From Lactobacillus sp. (lineage in GTDB: Bacteria > Bacillota > Bacilli > Lactobacillales > Lactobacillaceae), in assembly GCA_022483245.1 (NCBI GenBank), contig JAKVNR010000001.1, positions 186,001-250,000 of the forward strand: 64,000 nt of DNA, written 5' to 3'. Both the position numbers and the translations under genes were made by a program. Positions 1-9,635 of this stretch are shown piece after piece. The notes below the pieces were generated by a model. It did not search any database and was not told the DNA's origin. It worked only from the letters and a program-made list of their open reading frames with translations. Numbering within the stretch: position 1 is the stretch's first letter; each line of letters begins with the position of its first letter.

Positions 1-1
1 G

Positions 2-1399
2 AAAGAAAAGCTTATTCAAGCCCAAGAGCAAATCAACCGCATGCGTGAGCAAGCAGAAACTAAACTCAAACAACGGCAGGATGAGCTGGATTTGCGGCAA
101 AGTCGTCTTCAACGCCAAGCAGATGATTTAGACCATCAAAACAAGAAAATTACGCAACAACAACGTGATTTAGACCAGCAAGCTAAAATAGCTCAGGCAA
201 AAGATCAGGAGTTAACTGATAATTTGACTCAAGCTAAAGAATTGGTCAATAAACGCCAACAAGCCTTATTGGCCGTATCAAATTTAACCGAAAACCAGGC
301 TAAACAAATGGTTTTGGATGAGCTTTCTGGTCAGCTAGTTAAAGAACGAGCAGAATTAATCAGAGATAGCGATGAAAAAGTGAAAGCTAAAGCTGACCAT
401 TATGCTCGCAAAATTATCATTGAAGCTTTACAAAGCAGCGCGGCAGATACTGTTGCTGAAACTACTGTTTCGGTTGTCAATTTGCCAAACGATGATATGA
501 AAGGGAGAATTATTGGCCGCGAAGGGCGCAATATTCGCTCTTTTGAAGCTTTAACTGGAATTGACTTGGTCATTGATGATACACCTGAAGTGGTGGTTTT
601 GAGCGGTTTTGATCCAATCAGACGTGAAGTGGCTAAACGGGCGCTAACACGTTTGATTAAGGACGGCCGTATTCATCCTGCTCGGATTGAAGAAATGGTT
701 GAAAAAGCACGAAAAGAAGTCAATGATGACATTTATGAGGCCGGTGAAGGCGCGTTGATGGATCTTGGCATTCATAAGATGCACCCAGAACTGGTCAAAG
801 TTTTAGGTCGATTGAAGTATCGAACTTCTTATGGACAAAACGTGCTTCAGCATTCAATCGAAGTTGGTCGTTTATCGGGCGTGATGGCTGCAGAGCTAGG
901 CCTGGACGAAAAAATGGCGGTACGCGCGGGATTATTACACGATATTGGCAAAGCAATTGATCACGAACTAGATGGTTCGCATGTTGAAATTGGCGTCGAA
1001 CTGGCAATGAAGTATCATGAGCCAGATGTGGTTGTGAATACAATTGCTTCGCACCATGGCGATGTCGCACCACTATCCTTTATTGCTGAATTGGTGGTAG
1101 CCGCAGATGCATTATCATCTGCCCGCCCAGGTGCCAGATCAGAATCGTTAGAAAATTATGTTAAACGTTTGCAGCAGCTGGAAAGCATTGCTAACAGCTA
1201 CCGCGGCGTTAAGCAAGCTTATGCCATTCAGGCTGGTCGTGAGATCCGGGTAATGGTTGAGCCAAGTAAGATTTCTGACGATGAAACAGTGATTCTGGCA
1301 CGCGATATCAAAAATCAGGTTGAAGCGGAAATGGATTACCCAGGCAACATTAAGGTAACCGTTATTCGTGAAAAAAGGGCAGTTGCCATTGCCAAGTAA
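2..1399 (+). CDS. rny: Ribonuclease Y, 5' end cut by window
   Basis: Membrane-anchored endoribonuclease that starts mRNA decay in Firmicutes. The reading frame is open from base 2, so the N-terminal membrane anchor lies outside the window. The visible part has a long Lys/Glu/Gln-rich coiled coil (to about base 470), a KH domain with [12 protein letters not shown] (about 507-545), and an HD domain with the metal-binding pair LLHDIGK (about 930-955) and ASHHGD (about 1045-1065). The C-terminal end [15 protein letters not shown] is typical of the family. It ends just before its own terminator. Identification is secure. Confidence 0.97.
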   Translation, partial: KEKLIQAQEQINRMREQAETKLKQRQDELDLRQSRLQRQADDLDHQNKKITQQQRDLDQQAKIAQAKDQELTDNLTQAKELVNKRQQALLAVSNLTENQAKQMVLDELSGQLVKERAELIRDSDEKVKAKADHYARKIIIEALQSSAADTVAETTVSVVNLPNDDMKGRIIGREGRNIRSFEALTGIDLVIDDTPEVVVLSGFDPIRREVAKRALTRLIKDGRIHPARIEEMVEKARKEVNDDIYEAGEGALMDLGIHKMHPELVKVLGRLKYRTSYGQNVLQHSIEVGRLSGVMAAELGLDEKMAVRAGLLHDIGKAIDHELDGSHVEIGVELAMKYHEPDVVVNTIASHHGDVAPLSFIAELVVAADALSSARPGARSESLENYVKRLQQLESIANSYRGVKQAYAIQAGREIRVMVEPSKISDDETVILARDIKNQVEAEMDYPGNIKVTVIREKRAVAIAK

Positions 1400-1427
1400 A
1401 AAAGCTAGCCTAGTGGCTGGCTTTTTT
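1399..1427 (+). terminator. Intrinsic terminator of rny
   Basis: The hairpin AAGCTAGCC/GGCTGGCTT with a short loop is followed by a run of T. It directly follows the rny stop codon. Confidence 0.85.
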
Positions 1428-1438
1428 CATGCCTTGAT

Positions 1439-1467
1439 TTGTCAGAATAGCTGGGTCTTTGTATAAT
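1439..1467 (+). promoter_or_regulatory. SigA-type promoter of tagO
   Basis: TTGTCA at 1439-1444, a 17-bp spacer and TATAAT at 1462-1467. It sits between the rny terminator and the tagO start. Confidence 0.8.
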
Positions 1468-1496
1468 AAATTGACTGAAGATAAAGGAAACCAGCT

Positions 1497-2651
1497 ATGT
1501 TCAAAATTATTGTTTGTTTATTCTTGCTTGTGATTATCCAAGCAGCTATTACGCCATTCATTCGGCGCTTAGCTTTTGTGCTTGGGGCGGTTGATGATCC
1601 CAATGCGCGCCGTGTTAATAAAAAACCAATGCCGACGATTGGCGGCTTGGGTATTTTTGTGACCTATAATATTGGGTGTTTCATCCTTTTGCGGCCACAA
1701 TTTCCAACTCATGAATTATTTAGTTTATTACTGGCTCAAAGCGTCATTGTACTAACTGGGATGATTGATGATATTCTGGAATTAAAACCCAAGCAGAAGA
1801 TGTTAGGGATCTTTATTGCTGCTTTAGTAGTGTACTTCCTGGCTGGCATTCGCATGAATGAACTAAGCTTGCCACTGGGAGGCAAAATTTATCTTGGCTG
1901 GTGGTCATGCCCAATCACGATTTTTTGGATTTTAGCGCTAACTAATGCTATTAACTTGATTGATGGCTTAGATGGGCTGGCTGATGGAGTTTCGATGATT
2001 TCATTAGTCACAATGGGGACAGTTGGCTACTTTTTCTTGCATACTACTCAGCTCTATGTTCCAATTGCCTGCTTTATCTTGGCTGCTTGCTTGCTAGGCT
2101 TTTTACCGTTCAATTTCCACCCGGCTAAGATCTTTTTGGGTGATACCGGCGCATTATTTATCGGTTTTATGGTGGCAGTACTTTCGCTTAAGGGATTGAA
2201 AAATGTCACTTTTATTTCGCTGCTGGTTCCAATTATTATTTTAGGTGTTCCGATTACTGATACCGTTTATGCGATGATTCGTCGGAAATTGAACCATCAT
2301 CCAATTTCTGAGGCTGATAAACACCACCTGCATCACCAATTAATGCAAATGGGCTTATCTCATCGGCAAACAGTTGTTGCTATGTATGGCATGTCGTTAA
2401 TTTTTTCATTTGTAGCCATGCTATTCTTGCTGTCTCCGAGTTGGGGCATCTGGCCGTTGATTATCAGCCTGCTTTTTGCCTTAGAATTATTTGTGGAATC
2501 GATTGGGCTGTTAGGTGAGCGCTTCAAGCCGCTCTTTCATTTCTTCCAAAAGGTCATCAACGTGATGCGGCGCCAAGAACCAGAAGTACATGTCTGGCAC
2601 TTAGGACAAGAAAAGCCTAATGAATTAAAAGATAAAAAAGATAAGCAATAA
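1497..2651 (+). CDS. tagO: Undecaprenyl-phosphate N-acetylglucosaminyl 1-phosphate transferase
   Basis: Integral membrane enzyme of the WecA/TagO/MraY superfamily. It loads GlcNAc-1-phosphate onto undecaprenyl phosphate, the first step of wall teichoic acid and other surface polymers. The 384 residues carry about ten hydrophobic segments. Family motifs are seen in order: MPTIGGLGI near residue 43, the Asp-rich GMIDDILELKPKQK loop, NLIDGLDGLADG, FLGDTGALFIGF and the His-rich KHHLHHQLMQMG loop near the C-terminus. The C-terminal tail is charged. It is monocistronic, with its own promoter, and ends at a bidirectional terminator. Its UDP-GlcNAc substrate pathway (glmM, glmS) lies in the same window. 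Confidence 0.93.
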   Translation: MFKIIVCLFLLVIIQAAITPFIRRLAFVLGAVDDPNARRVNKKPMPTIGGLGIFVTYNIGCFILLRPQFPTHELFSLLLAQSVIVLTGMIDDILELKPKQKMLGIFIAALVVYFLAGIRMNELSLPLGGKIYLGWWSCPITIFWILALTNAINLIDGLDGLADGVSMISLVTMGTVGYFFLHTTQLYVPIACFILAACLLGFLPFNFHPAKIFLGDTGALFIGFMVAVLSLKGLKNVTFISLLVPIIILGVPITDTVYAMIRRKLNHHPISEADKHHLHHQLMQMGLSHRQTVVAMYGMSLIFSFVAMLFLLSPSWGIWPLIISLLFALELFVESIGLLGERFKPLFHFFQKVINVMRRQEPEVHVWHLGQEKPNELKDKKDKQ

Positions 2652-2654
2652 AAT

Positions 2655-2685
2655 AAAAAACGAGCAAGGTTACTTGCTCGTTTTT
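2655..2685. terminator. Bidirectional terminator between tagO and yigZ
   Basis: A-run, CGAGCAAG, four-base loop GTTA, CTTGCTCG, T-run; it works in either direction. The stop codon of the minus-strand yigZ gene is the loop itself (bases 2670-2672), so the terminator stem encodes the last codons of that protein. Confidence 0.9.
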
Positions 2686-3323
2686 GTTTGTTCACGATAT
2701 GTTACTGTTCCTTGCTTAAACTTAATTTGGCCAGCTAATAAATTAGTCAGCTCAGTTTTTGTTTGCTCAATCAGCTCAGCTTCATTATCAACTAAGATAG
2801 TCAGTTCAACTTGCGCACCAAATGTACGGTTAGCAATAGTGACCGGCGCATTTTCTAAATAATGATTAATCGTTCCGTATTCAGGATAAGGCACTGAGAA
2901 AGTTAAGCTTTGCTGCGGGATGCATTCTACAATGCCAATAGCTTCTGCTGCCGCTGAAACTGAATTTGAATAAGCACGAATTAATCCACCAGCCCCAAGC
3001 TTAATCCCGCCAAAATAACGGGTAACAACGACAACAACATTATGCAAATCCATTAGCTGCAAAGCTTTTAATTCAGGCACGCCGGCCGTGCCAGCTGGTT
3101 CACCGTTATCGCTAGCTTTGGCCTTGCTGCCGTCCAAACCGAGCGTATAAGCGAAGGTGTTGTGAGTGGCATCACGGTACGTATTTTTGATTAATTCGAT
3201 AAAATTTTCGGCTTCAGTTACCGTTTGACACCGGCTCATAGAAGCAATAAAACGGCTTTCTTTGATAATAAGCTCATGCTTGCCAGTTTCTTTGATCGTG
3301 CAATATTTTTGAAATTTTGACAC
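2670..3323 (-). CDS. YigZ/IMPACT family protein
   Basis: Protein of the UPF0029/IMPACT N-terminal family, 217 residues, the usual length for bacterial YigZ. The core is plain: a Thr-Ile-Lys start region, KESRFIA, the segment DATHNTFAYTLG, SDNGEPAGTAG, and RYFGGIKLGAGGLIRAYSN. The biochemical role is not settled in bacteria; structural work links the fold to nucleic-acid or translation-associated proteins. The start is GTG at 3323, preceded on the minus strand by GAAAGAGG eight bases upstream. It is divergent from comFA; its ribosome binding site overlaps the comFA promoter element on the other strand. Confidence 0.85.
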   Translation of the reverse strand: MSKFQKYCTIKETGKHELIIKESRFIASMSRCQTVTEAENFIELIKNTYRDATHNTFAYTLGLDGSKAKASDNGEPAGTAGVPELKALQLMDLHNVVVVVTRYFGGIKLGAGGLIRAYSNSVSAAAEAIGIVECIPQQSLTFSVPYPEYGTINHYLENAPVTIANRTFGAQVELTILVDNEAELIEQTKTELTNLLAGQIKFKQGTVTYREQTKTSK

Positions 3324-3335
3324 TGCTTTAGCCTC

Positions 3336-3355
3336 TTTCTGCGTAATTAAAGTTG
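3336..3355 (+). promoter_or_regulatory. Putative competence (ComX/SigH-type) promoter element of comFA
   Basis: A 20-bp element centred on TGCGTA, 12 bases before the comFA start. It matches the element in front of comGA (58238-58257) at 17 of 20 positions. Its core resembles the streptococcal cin-box TACGAATA. No good SigA -10 is present in the 43-bp gap. Confidence 0.6.
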
Positions 3356-3366
3356 GAGGAAGATTT

Positions 3367-4638
3367 ATGTCAACTGATTTTAATCAACCTGGCCGGCAAT
3401 GGATTGTGAGTCCGGCCGAAACTATTCCAATTATACCAGGGCTGGTTAAAAAGCCAGCCATCGTGCAAAAACTTTGCCAGCGCTGCGGTAGTCAGGCTGC
3501 AGGTTTATTGCCTAATCGTAAAAGTTACTGCCGAGTTTGCCTTGGCTTAGGACGCGTGGTTGAAGGAGACTGGCTGGTGCAGAATTTGGAAGTGAAAAAG
3601 TGGCCACAAATCGAGCATGCTTGCACTTGGCAAGGTCAATTAACCCCTCAGCAAAAGCAAGTAGCGCAGTCTTTGGTAGAAAGTTTGCAAGCTGGTCAAT
3701 CACACTTAGTTGAGGCTGTCACTGGCGCAGGCAAGACCGAGATGCTTTTTCCAGCTATCACATGGGCGCTAGCACATGGGTTAAGAATTGCAGTAGCAAC
3801 TCCTCGAGTTGACGTGGCGATTGAACTTTATCCGCGGCTGCAAGCAGCATTTACTTGTATACTAGGTCTTAGGCATGGCCGAACTGCTCCGCCGAGTAGA
3901 GAACCGCAGCTGCTAGTTTGCACGACGCATCAGCTTTTAAAATATATTCGTGCTTTTGATTTGCTTATTATTGACGAAGTAGATGCCTTTCCATTTCAAA
4001 ATAATCAACCACTGCAATTTGGAGCTAAACAAGCCGTTAGACAGCAAGGCTGCATCTTTTATTTAACTGCAACTCCGCCAGCAAAATTGTTAAAGCGTGC
4101 TAAGCAGCATGAATTGGGATATTCGAGCTTACATCGGAGGTTTCATGGGTACAACTTACCAGTTCCGCGGGTTTATTATTGCAGCCGTCAGCAACTAAAG
4201 CAGTTGTGCCCGAGCATTATTAAACAAACTTTGACTAAAGCGCAGCAAGCTGGAAAACAAGTATTGGTGTTCCTGCCTAGAATCGAACAGCTGCCGGCTT
4301 ACTTGACAGCCTATCAGAAAGCTTTTCCAGACTTACGCTTAGCAAGTGTTTCAGCTGAAGATCCTGAGCGATTAGCTAAAATTGAAGCTTTTCGTGTTAA
4401 GCAAATTGATGTTTTGCTAACTACGACCATTTTGGAGCGTGGAGTGACGTTTAAAAGTGTTTGGGTCATTGTTTGGCAAGCTGAAGATGCAATCTATCAA
4501 ACTGCATCTTTGGTGCAGATTGCTGGTCGTGTAGGCCGTTCAGCAGATGATCCCACTGGCCTGGTGTTATTTTGTTATCACTGCTATACGCGTTATTTAC
4601 GGCAAACAATACGGCAAATTAGGAGGCTGAACCGATGA
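3367..4638 (+). CDS. comFA: Competence protein ComFA, DNA-dependent ATPase/helicase
   Basis: Superfamily 2 ATPase thought to drive uptake of transforming single-stranded DNA on the cytoplasmic side of the ComEC channel. At 423 residues it is of normal size. A zinc site is formed by two CxxC pairs (Cys37/Cys40 and Cys55/Cys58). Walker A is TGAGKTE near residue 120, the Walker B/DEAD-like box is IIDEVDAFPF near 203, and motif III is LTATPP. The C-terminal helicase half ends with the arginine finger region QIAGRVGRS. The start is ATG after GGAGGA. The last four bases overlap comFC, giving the classic comF operon. Confidence 0.93.
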   Translation: MSTDFNQPGRQWIVSPAETIPIIPGLVKKPAIVQKLCQRCGSQAAGLLPNRKSYCRVCLGLGRVVEGDWLVQNLEVKKWPQIEHACTWQGQLTPQQKQVAQSLVESLQAGQSHLVEAVTGAGKTEMLFPAITWALAHGLRIAVATPRVDVAIELYPRLQAAFTCILGLRHGRTAPPSREPQLLVCTTHQLLKYIRAFDLLIIDEVDAFPFQNNQPLQFGAKQAVRQQGCIFYLTATPPAKLLKRAKQHELGYSSLHRRFHGYNLPVPRVYYCSRQQLKQLCPSIIKQTLTKAQQAGKQVLVFLPRIEQLPAYLTAYQKAFPDLRLASVSAEDPERLAKIEAFRVKQIDVLLTTTILERGVTFKSVWVIVWQAEDAIYQTASLVQIAGRVGRSADDPTGLVLFCYHCYTRYLRQTIRQIRRLNR

Positions 4639-5306
4639 TTTGCATGTGGTGCCAGCAAAAATTTATTCCAAGCATTCAGCCTTGGCAGCTGTTTGTCAAA
4701 CGGTCGCAATTAGACCAGTTGTGCCGTCATTGTCAGCGAAAATTTTTAAAACTTGGTAAGCAGCGCTGCCCGCAATGCGGACGAGCCCAAACTGATTCCA
4801 AGAAATGTTTAGACTGTCAATCTTGGGAGCGTTTATATCAAGGCAAGACTCTGGTTAATCATGCCCAGTGGCATTATAATGCGGGCTTTCATGATTTAAT
4901 GGTGGCCTATAAACGTTATGGCGATTATGAATTGCGGCCAGTGTTGCGGTCACTAGCTAAGTCAGTGCAAGACCTAGCAGCTGACTATTATGTCCCAGTG
5001 CCGACCTCACCAGAACACCTGGCTAAGCGCCAGTTTGATACGGTAGAAGCAATTTTTGCAACTTTAGTGCCATTAACCCATGTCCTAGCTAAAGCGTCCG
5101 GGACGAGCCCGCAGGGCGAGAAAAATCGGCAGGAGCGTCTGCAGGCTAAGCAGAGTTTTTTCGTCAAATCTAAAATGGCTTTAAGTGGCAAAATTTTAAT
5201 CCTTGATGATATTTATACCACTGGCCGGACTTTATACCACGCTAGGGATGCCTTGCTGGCTGCCTACCCTGACTGTCAAATTAGCTCGTTCACAATTGCA
5301 AGATAA
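4635..5306 (+). CDS. comFC: Competence protein ComFC, phosphoribosyltransferase-like
   Basis: Partner of ComFA in transformation (ComF/GntX family), 223 residues. The N-terminus holds zinc-ribbon cysteine pairs (MICMWC, LCRHC, CPQC, CLDC). The C-terminal half has the type I phosphoribosyltransferase PRPP loop ILILDDIYTTGRTL near residue 190, preceded by the PVPTSPEHLAKRQFD segment typical of ComFC. It is translationally coupled to comFA by an ATGA overlap. No terminator follows; the hpf promoter comes next. Confidence 0.92.
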   Translation: MICMWCQQKFIPSIQPWQLFVKRSQLDQLCRHCQRKFLKLGKQRCPQCGRAQTDSKKCLDCQSWERLYQGKTLVNHAQWHYNAGFHDLMVAYKRYGDYELRPVLRSLAKSVQDLAADYYVPVPTSPEHLAKRQFDTVEAIFATLVPLTHVLAKASGTSPQGEKNRQERLQAKQSFFVKSKMALSGKILILDDIYTTGRTLYHARDALLAAYPDCQISSFTIAR

Positions 5307-5311
5307 AATGA

Positions 5312-5338
5312 GCAAAGCGCTTACATTTTTGGTATACT
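5312..5338 (+). promoter_or_regulatory. hpf promoter with candidate CcpA (cre) site
   Basis: TGG-TATACT (5330-5338) is an extended -10. Directly upstream, 5312-5325 ends in AAAGCGCTTACA and matches the cre consensus TGAAARCGYTTWCA at 12 of 14 positions. It would overlap the -35 region, so CcpA binding would repress. A weaker cre-like site, 11 of 14, lies at 5347-5360. Confidence 0.5.
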
Positions 5339-5373
5339 GGTATTAAAGAAAACGTTTGAAAGGAGAATCCTTT

Positions 5374-5919
5374 ATGTTAAAGTTCAACGTTCGTGGAGAA
5401 AATATCGAAGTTACCCCTGCTTTAAGAAGCTATGTTGAAAAGCGGCTCAAGAAGATTGAAAAATACTTTGACTTGGACCAAGATGTAGTCGCTCACGTAA
5501 ATTTAAAAGTTTACCCTGACCACACCGGTAAGGTAGAAGTAACAATTCCATTGCCATTCCTGTTATTACGGGCAGAGGATACAACTGGCGATATGTACCA
5601 AAGCATCGACTTTGTCAGTGACAAACTGGAACGTCAAATTAGAAAGTACAAGACTAAGATTAACCGCCGCAGCCGTGAAAAAGGCTTGAAGGACATGTTC
5701 TATGAGTCCAGCAGCGAAGAGCAAGAGAAACCAAAGGCTTTTGATATTGTCAAAAACAAGCAATTTGATCTGAAGCCAATGGATCCAGAAGAAGCTATTT
5801 TGCAAATGGACATGCTGGAACACGACTTCTTTATTTTCCAAGATGCAGATACTAATGGTACCAGCATTGTCTATCGCCGGAATGACGGCCGGTATGGTTT
5901 AATTGAAACCAACGAATAA
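5374..5919 (+). CDS. hpf: Ribosome hibernation promoting factor, long form
   Basis: Long HPF (181 residues) dimerises 70S ribosomes into inactive 100S particles in stationary phase or starvation. The N-terminal S30AE domain (about 1-100) includes the start MLKFNVRGENIEVTPALR and the basic stretch KTKINRRSREKG. The C-terminal dimerisation domain (about 125-181) has VKNKQFDLKPMDPEEAILQM, FFIFQDADT and VYRRNDGRYGLIE. The chosen ATG at 5374 has AAAGGAG at the right distance; an upstream in-frame ATG at 5356 lies before the ribosome binding site and is rejected. A cre-like site in the promoter suggests link to sugar supply. Confidence 0.95.
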   Translation: MLKFNVRGENIEVTPALRSYVEKRLKKIEKYFDLDQDVVAHVNLKVYPDHTGKVEVTIPLPFLLLRAEDTTGDMYQSIDFVSDKLERQIRKYKTKINRRSREKGLKDMFYESSSEEQEKPKAFDIVKNKQFDLKPMDPEEAILQMDMLEHDFFIFQDADTNGTSIVYRRNDGRYGLIETNE

Positions 5920-5935
5920 TTAACTATTTCTTTTT

Positions 5936-5969
5936 AGCCTTCTGGCTTTTACAGCCGGAAGGCTTTTTT
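5936..5969 (+). terminator. Intrinsic terminator of hpf
   Basis: AGCCTTCTGGC paired with GCCGGAAGGCT (two G-U pairs), followed by six T. Confidence 0.85.
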
Positions 5970-6062
5970 GATGTGAACGTTTTTGTTTTATGGCTATTTC
6001 ATGGTAAAATTATTGAGTGAATTTTGATCAAAATTTGAAAAACTCTAATTAGGGACGATTGC

Positions 6063-8462
6063 ATGACAAATATCTTAAAGCGCCTCTACGACGCTGATAA
6101 ACGTGAATTAAAAAAATTTGAACGCATTGCTGACAAAGTTGAAAGCTATGCTGATGAATACTCAAAATTAAGCGATGAACAACTACAAGGTAAGACTAAA
6201 GAATTTCGCGACCGCCTAGCAAAAGGAGCAACACTTGATGATTTGCTGCCCGAAGCTTTCGCTACCGCGCGTGAAGGTGCTAAACGTGTCTTAGGTTTGT
6301 ATCCATTCCATGTTCAAATCATTGGTGGGATTGCCTTGCACTTTGGTAACATTGCCGAAATGATGACTGGTGAAGGCAAGACCTTGACTGCGACCATGCC
6401 AGTTTATTTAAATGCTTTATCTGGCAAGGGCGTGCATGTTGTTACGGTTAACGAATACTTATCAAGCCGTGACGAAAATGAAATGGGTCAATTGTACAGA
6501 TGGCTTGGTTTAACTGTCGGCTTGAACTTGAACTCAATGTCGCCAGATGAAAAGCGGGCTGCTTATGCTGCCGATGTCACTTATTCGACTAATGCAGAAC
6601 TGGGATTTGACTACTTGCGGGACAACATGGTTGTCTACAAGGAACAAATGGTCCAGCGGCCACTTAACTATGCCATCATCGATGAGGTCGACTCAATTTT
6701 GATCGATGAAGCCAGAACGCCATTAATCATTTCTGGGCAAGCTGAACAAGCTAATAGCGAATATGTCCGGGCTGACCGCTTCGTCAAAACTTTAACTGAA
6801 GATAAAAGTGATGATGAAGAAGACGATGATATCGATCATGGCGATTACAAGATCGACTGGCCAACTAAGACCATTTCTTTGACTAACCAAGGAATTAAAA
6901 AGGCCTGCAAGCACTTTGGCTTAAAGAACTTGTACGATATTGAAAACCAAGTGTTGGTGCACCATATCGATCAAGCTTTGCGGGCTAATTACATCATGTT
7001 GAAAGACATTGATTACGTAGTGCAAGATGGCGAAGTTTTAATCGTCGACTCCTTTACTGGCCGTGTCATGAAAGGCCGGCGCTATTCAGATGGTTTGCAC
7101 CAGGCAATCGAAGCCAAGGAAGGCGTCAAGATTCAAGAAGAATCTAAAACACAAGCCACTATCACTTACCAGAACTTCTTCCGGATGTACAAAAAACTGT
7201 CAGGGATGACTGGGACGGCTAAAACTGAAGAAGAAGAATTCCGGGAAATTTACAACATGCAAGTTATTACTATTCCGACTAACCGGCCAGTTATTCGGAA
7301 AGACTTGCCAGATATTTTGTATCCAACATTGGATTCAAAATTTGCGGCTGTTGTTCGTGATATTAAAGCGCGTCATAAGAAAGGTCAGCCAGTTCTAGTT
7401 GGTACGGTTGCGATTGAATCATCTGAACGGTTGAGCCACCTGCTGGACCGGGAAGGGATTTCACACGCAGTTTTGAATGCCAAAAACCACGCTAAGGAAG
7501 CTGAAATCATCATGAATGCGGGTCAGCGCGGTGCTGTTACGATTGCGACCAACATGGCTGGTCGTGGGACCGACATTAAGTTGGGACCTGGTGTGAAAGA
7601 ATTAGGCGGGTTGGCCGTTGTTGGTACTGAACGGCATGAATCTCGGCGGATTGACAACCAGCTACGTGGTCGTTCTGGTCGTCAGGGTGACCCTGGCGTG
7701 ACACGTTTTTACTTGTCACTAGAAGATGACTTGATGAAACGGTTTGGCTCTGACCGGGTCAAGGCTTTCTTAGACCGTGTTTCAGACAATGATGACGATA
7801 AGGTCATTGAAAGTCGCATGATTACCAAACAAGTTGAATCAGCGCAAAAGCGGGTTGAAGGTAACAACTACGATACCCGTAAACAAACCTTGCAGTACGA
7901 TGACGTTATGCGGACGCAGCGTGAAATTATCTATGGCGAACGGATGCAGGTCATCGAAGAAGATCAATCACTGAAATGGGTCTTAATGCCAATGATCAAG
8001 CGGACTATTTCACACCAGATTGATATGTACACGCAAGGGGATAAAAAGGATTGGCGTAATCGTTCAATCCACGATTTCATTGTTTCAAGCTTAACTGATG
8101 AAGAGACAGCTAACGAAATTCGCTGGCATGATTGGACTGCTGACCAATTAAAAGACAAACTTTATGAAGTAGCTGAAGATAATTACGCGGCTAAGGCCAG
8201 AATCTTAAACGATCCTAGTCAAATGCTCGAATTTGAAAAAGTAGTTATCTTGCGGGTTGTTGATGATCGCTGGACTGATCATATTGATGCGATGGATCAG
8301 TTGCGGCAATCAATTGGCCTGCGTGGCTATGGTCAGATGAACCCACTGGTTGAATATCAAGAAAGTGGCTACCGCATGTTTGAAGAAATGGTGTCAAACA
8401 TTGAATATGATGCGACCCGTTTGTTCATGAAGGCTCAAATTAGACAAAATATTCAACGCTAA
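6063..8462 (+). CDS. secA: Preprotein translocase ATPase SecA
   Basis: Motor ATPase that pushes unfolded preproteins through SecYEG. Length 799 residues. Walker A is GEGKTLT near residue 103, [12 protein letters not shown] near 207, and the second nucleotide domain has [10 protein letters not shown] and [11 protein letters not shown]. The preprotein cross-linking domain carries an acidic insert (DEEDDDID, about 253-260). The C-terminus ends at [10 protein letters not shown]; the zinc-binding SEC-C tail found in many SecA proteins is absent, as in other lactobacilli. An extended -10 (TGGTAAAAT, 6002-6010) lies upstream. SecG, another translocase part, is encoded at 32.5 kb. Confidence 0.98.
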   Translation: MTNILKRLYDADKRELKKFERIADKVESYADEYSKLSDEQLQGKTKEFRDRLAKGATLDDLLPEAFATAREGAKRVLGLYPFHVQIIGGIALHFGNIAEMMTGEGKTLTATMPVYLNALSGKGVHVVTVNEYLSSRDENEMGQLYRWLGLTVGLNLNSMSPDEKRAAYAADVTYSTNAELGFDYLRDNMVVYKEQMVQRPLNYAIIDEVDSILIDEARTPLIISGQAEQANSEYVRADRFVKTLTEDKSDDEEDDDIDHGDYKIDWPTKTISLTNQGIKKACKHFGLKNLYDIENQVLVHHIDQALRANYIMLKDIDYVVQDGEVLIVDSFTGRVMKGRRYSDGLHQAIEAKEGVKIQEESKTQATITYQNFFRMYKKLSGMTGTAKTEEEEFREIYNMQVITIPTNRPVIRKDLPDILYPTLDSKFAAVVRDIKARHKKGQPVLVGTVAIESSERLSHLLDREGISHAVLNAKNHAKEAEIIMNAGQRGAVTIATNMAGRGTDIKLGPGVKELGGLAVVGTERHESRRIDNQLRGRSGRQGDPGVTRFYLSLEDDLMKRFGSDRVKAFLDRVSDNDDDKVIESRMITKQVESAQKRVEGNNYDTRKQTLQYDDVMRTQREIIYGERMQVIEEDQSLKWVLMPMIKRTISHQIDMYTQGDKKDWRNRSIHDFIVSSLTDEETANEIRWHDWTADQLKDKLYEVAEDNYAAKARILNDPSQMLEFEKVVILRVVDDRWTDHIDAMDQLRQSIGLRGYGQMNPLVEYQESGYRMFEEMVSNIEYDATRLFMKAQIRQNIQR

Positions 8463-8463
8463 T

Positions 8464-8490
8464 AAAAAAGAGGCGGTTAGCCTCTTTTTT
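8464..8490 (+). terminator. Hairpin terminator between secA and prfB
   Basis: AAAAAGAGGC, loop, GCCTCTTTTTT. The prfB ribosome binding site begins only four bases later and no promoter fits between, so prfB probably depends on read-through from secA. Confidence 0.8.
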
Positions 8491-8509
8491 GCTAGAAAGG
8501 AAAAGATAA

Positions 8510-9626
8510 ATGGATCAAACAGAAATGAGAAGTCAGCTAGATCAGCTGGAAGCTAAACTAGCCCACTTCAGGAGGTCTCTTTGACTTTGATGCCCTGAAT
8601 GAAAACATTGCAATTAATGAAGCTAAGATGGCCGAACCCGGATTTTGGGATGACCAAGCTCAAGCAGAAAAGCTAATTGCGGAGACCAATCAGCTCAAAG
8701 AAAAACGTGATCATTTTAAAGATTTGCAAACTGCTTACTTAAATGAGCAGACTGCTCTAGATTTGTTAGCGGTAGAGCCCGATGCTGCCTTGCAGGCTGA
8801 AGCAGAACAAGATCTGACCAAATTAATTGAAAGCTTTAAGCAGTATGAGCAGAATTTGCTCTTGATGGGCAAGTACGACCAGCACAGCGCACTCTTAGAA
8901 ATTCACCCCGGTGCTGGCGGGACGGAAGCAATGGATTGGGCAAATATGCTCTTTCGGATGTATCAGCGTTGGAGCCAAGCCCATCACTATAAATTTGAAG
9001 TTAATGACTACGAACCCGGCGAAGAGGCAGGTTTAAAAACAGTCAGCGTGCGAGTTTCAGGTCCGCATGCTTATGGACTGCTTAAGTCTGAAAATGGTGT
9101 CCACCGATTGGTGAGAATTTCTCCTTTTGATGCGGCCAAACGGCGGCATACTTCGTTTGCTTCTGTTGAAGTTGTCCCAGAAATTGATGACTCAATTGAA
9201 GTAGACATTAATCCTAAAGATTTGCGGATCGATGTATATCGCTCGAGTGGTGCTGGCGGGCAGCATATCAACAAAACTTCCAGTGCTGTCCGAATTACCC
9301 ACTTACCGACAGGTATTGTGACGACTTCGCAAGCGCAGCGTTCGCAACTGCAAAACCGTGAAACTGCTATGAATGCTCTGCGAGCAAAACTATTCCAATT
9401 AGAATTGCGCAAGAAAGAAGCCCAAAAGGCTAAATTAAAAGGCGAGCAAAAAGAAATTGGGTGGGGTTCGCAAATTAGATCATATGTTTTCCACCCCTAT
9501 AGTATGGTTAAAGATCATCGCACCGACTATACTACAGCTGATGTTAATGGCGTGATGGATGGAAAAATTGATCCATTTATTAACGCTTACTTGCAGTGGC
9601 TTTTAAGTCAAGAAAATCCGGATTAG
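8510..9626 (+). CDS. prfB: Peptide chain release factor 2 with programmed +1 frameshift
   Basis: RF2 recognises UGA/UAA stop codons. The first 24 codons (ATG at 8510, RBS AGAAAGGA) end at an in-frame TGA at 8582-8584. The site reads AGGAGG-TCT-CTT-TGA-C, so ribosomes slip +1 on CTT and continue in the frame starting GAC at 8583. This is the well-known RF2 autoregulatory frameshift: low RF2 lets the shift happen. The joined product is 371 residues, the usual size. Seen in the main part are the SPF tripeptide (RISPFDA), the catalytic GGQ in SGAGGQHINKTSSAVR near residue 250, and QSQLQNRETAM-type C-terminal motifs. A call starting only at 8628 would miss the N-terminus. Confidence 0.96.
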
Positions 9627-9635
9627 GTGATAATT

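Noticed and set aside
795-1073. Minus-strand reading frame of 92 codons inside rny
   Set aside because: It lies wholly within a strongly conserved gene in another frame, with no start signal and no recognisable product. The same holds for similar frames inside uvrA, secA, glmS, copA and others.
8570-8584. prfB as a pseudogene or sequencing error because of the in-frame TGA
   Set aside because: The stop is the conserved RF2 frameshift site with internal Shine-Dalgarno and CTT-TGA-C.
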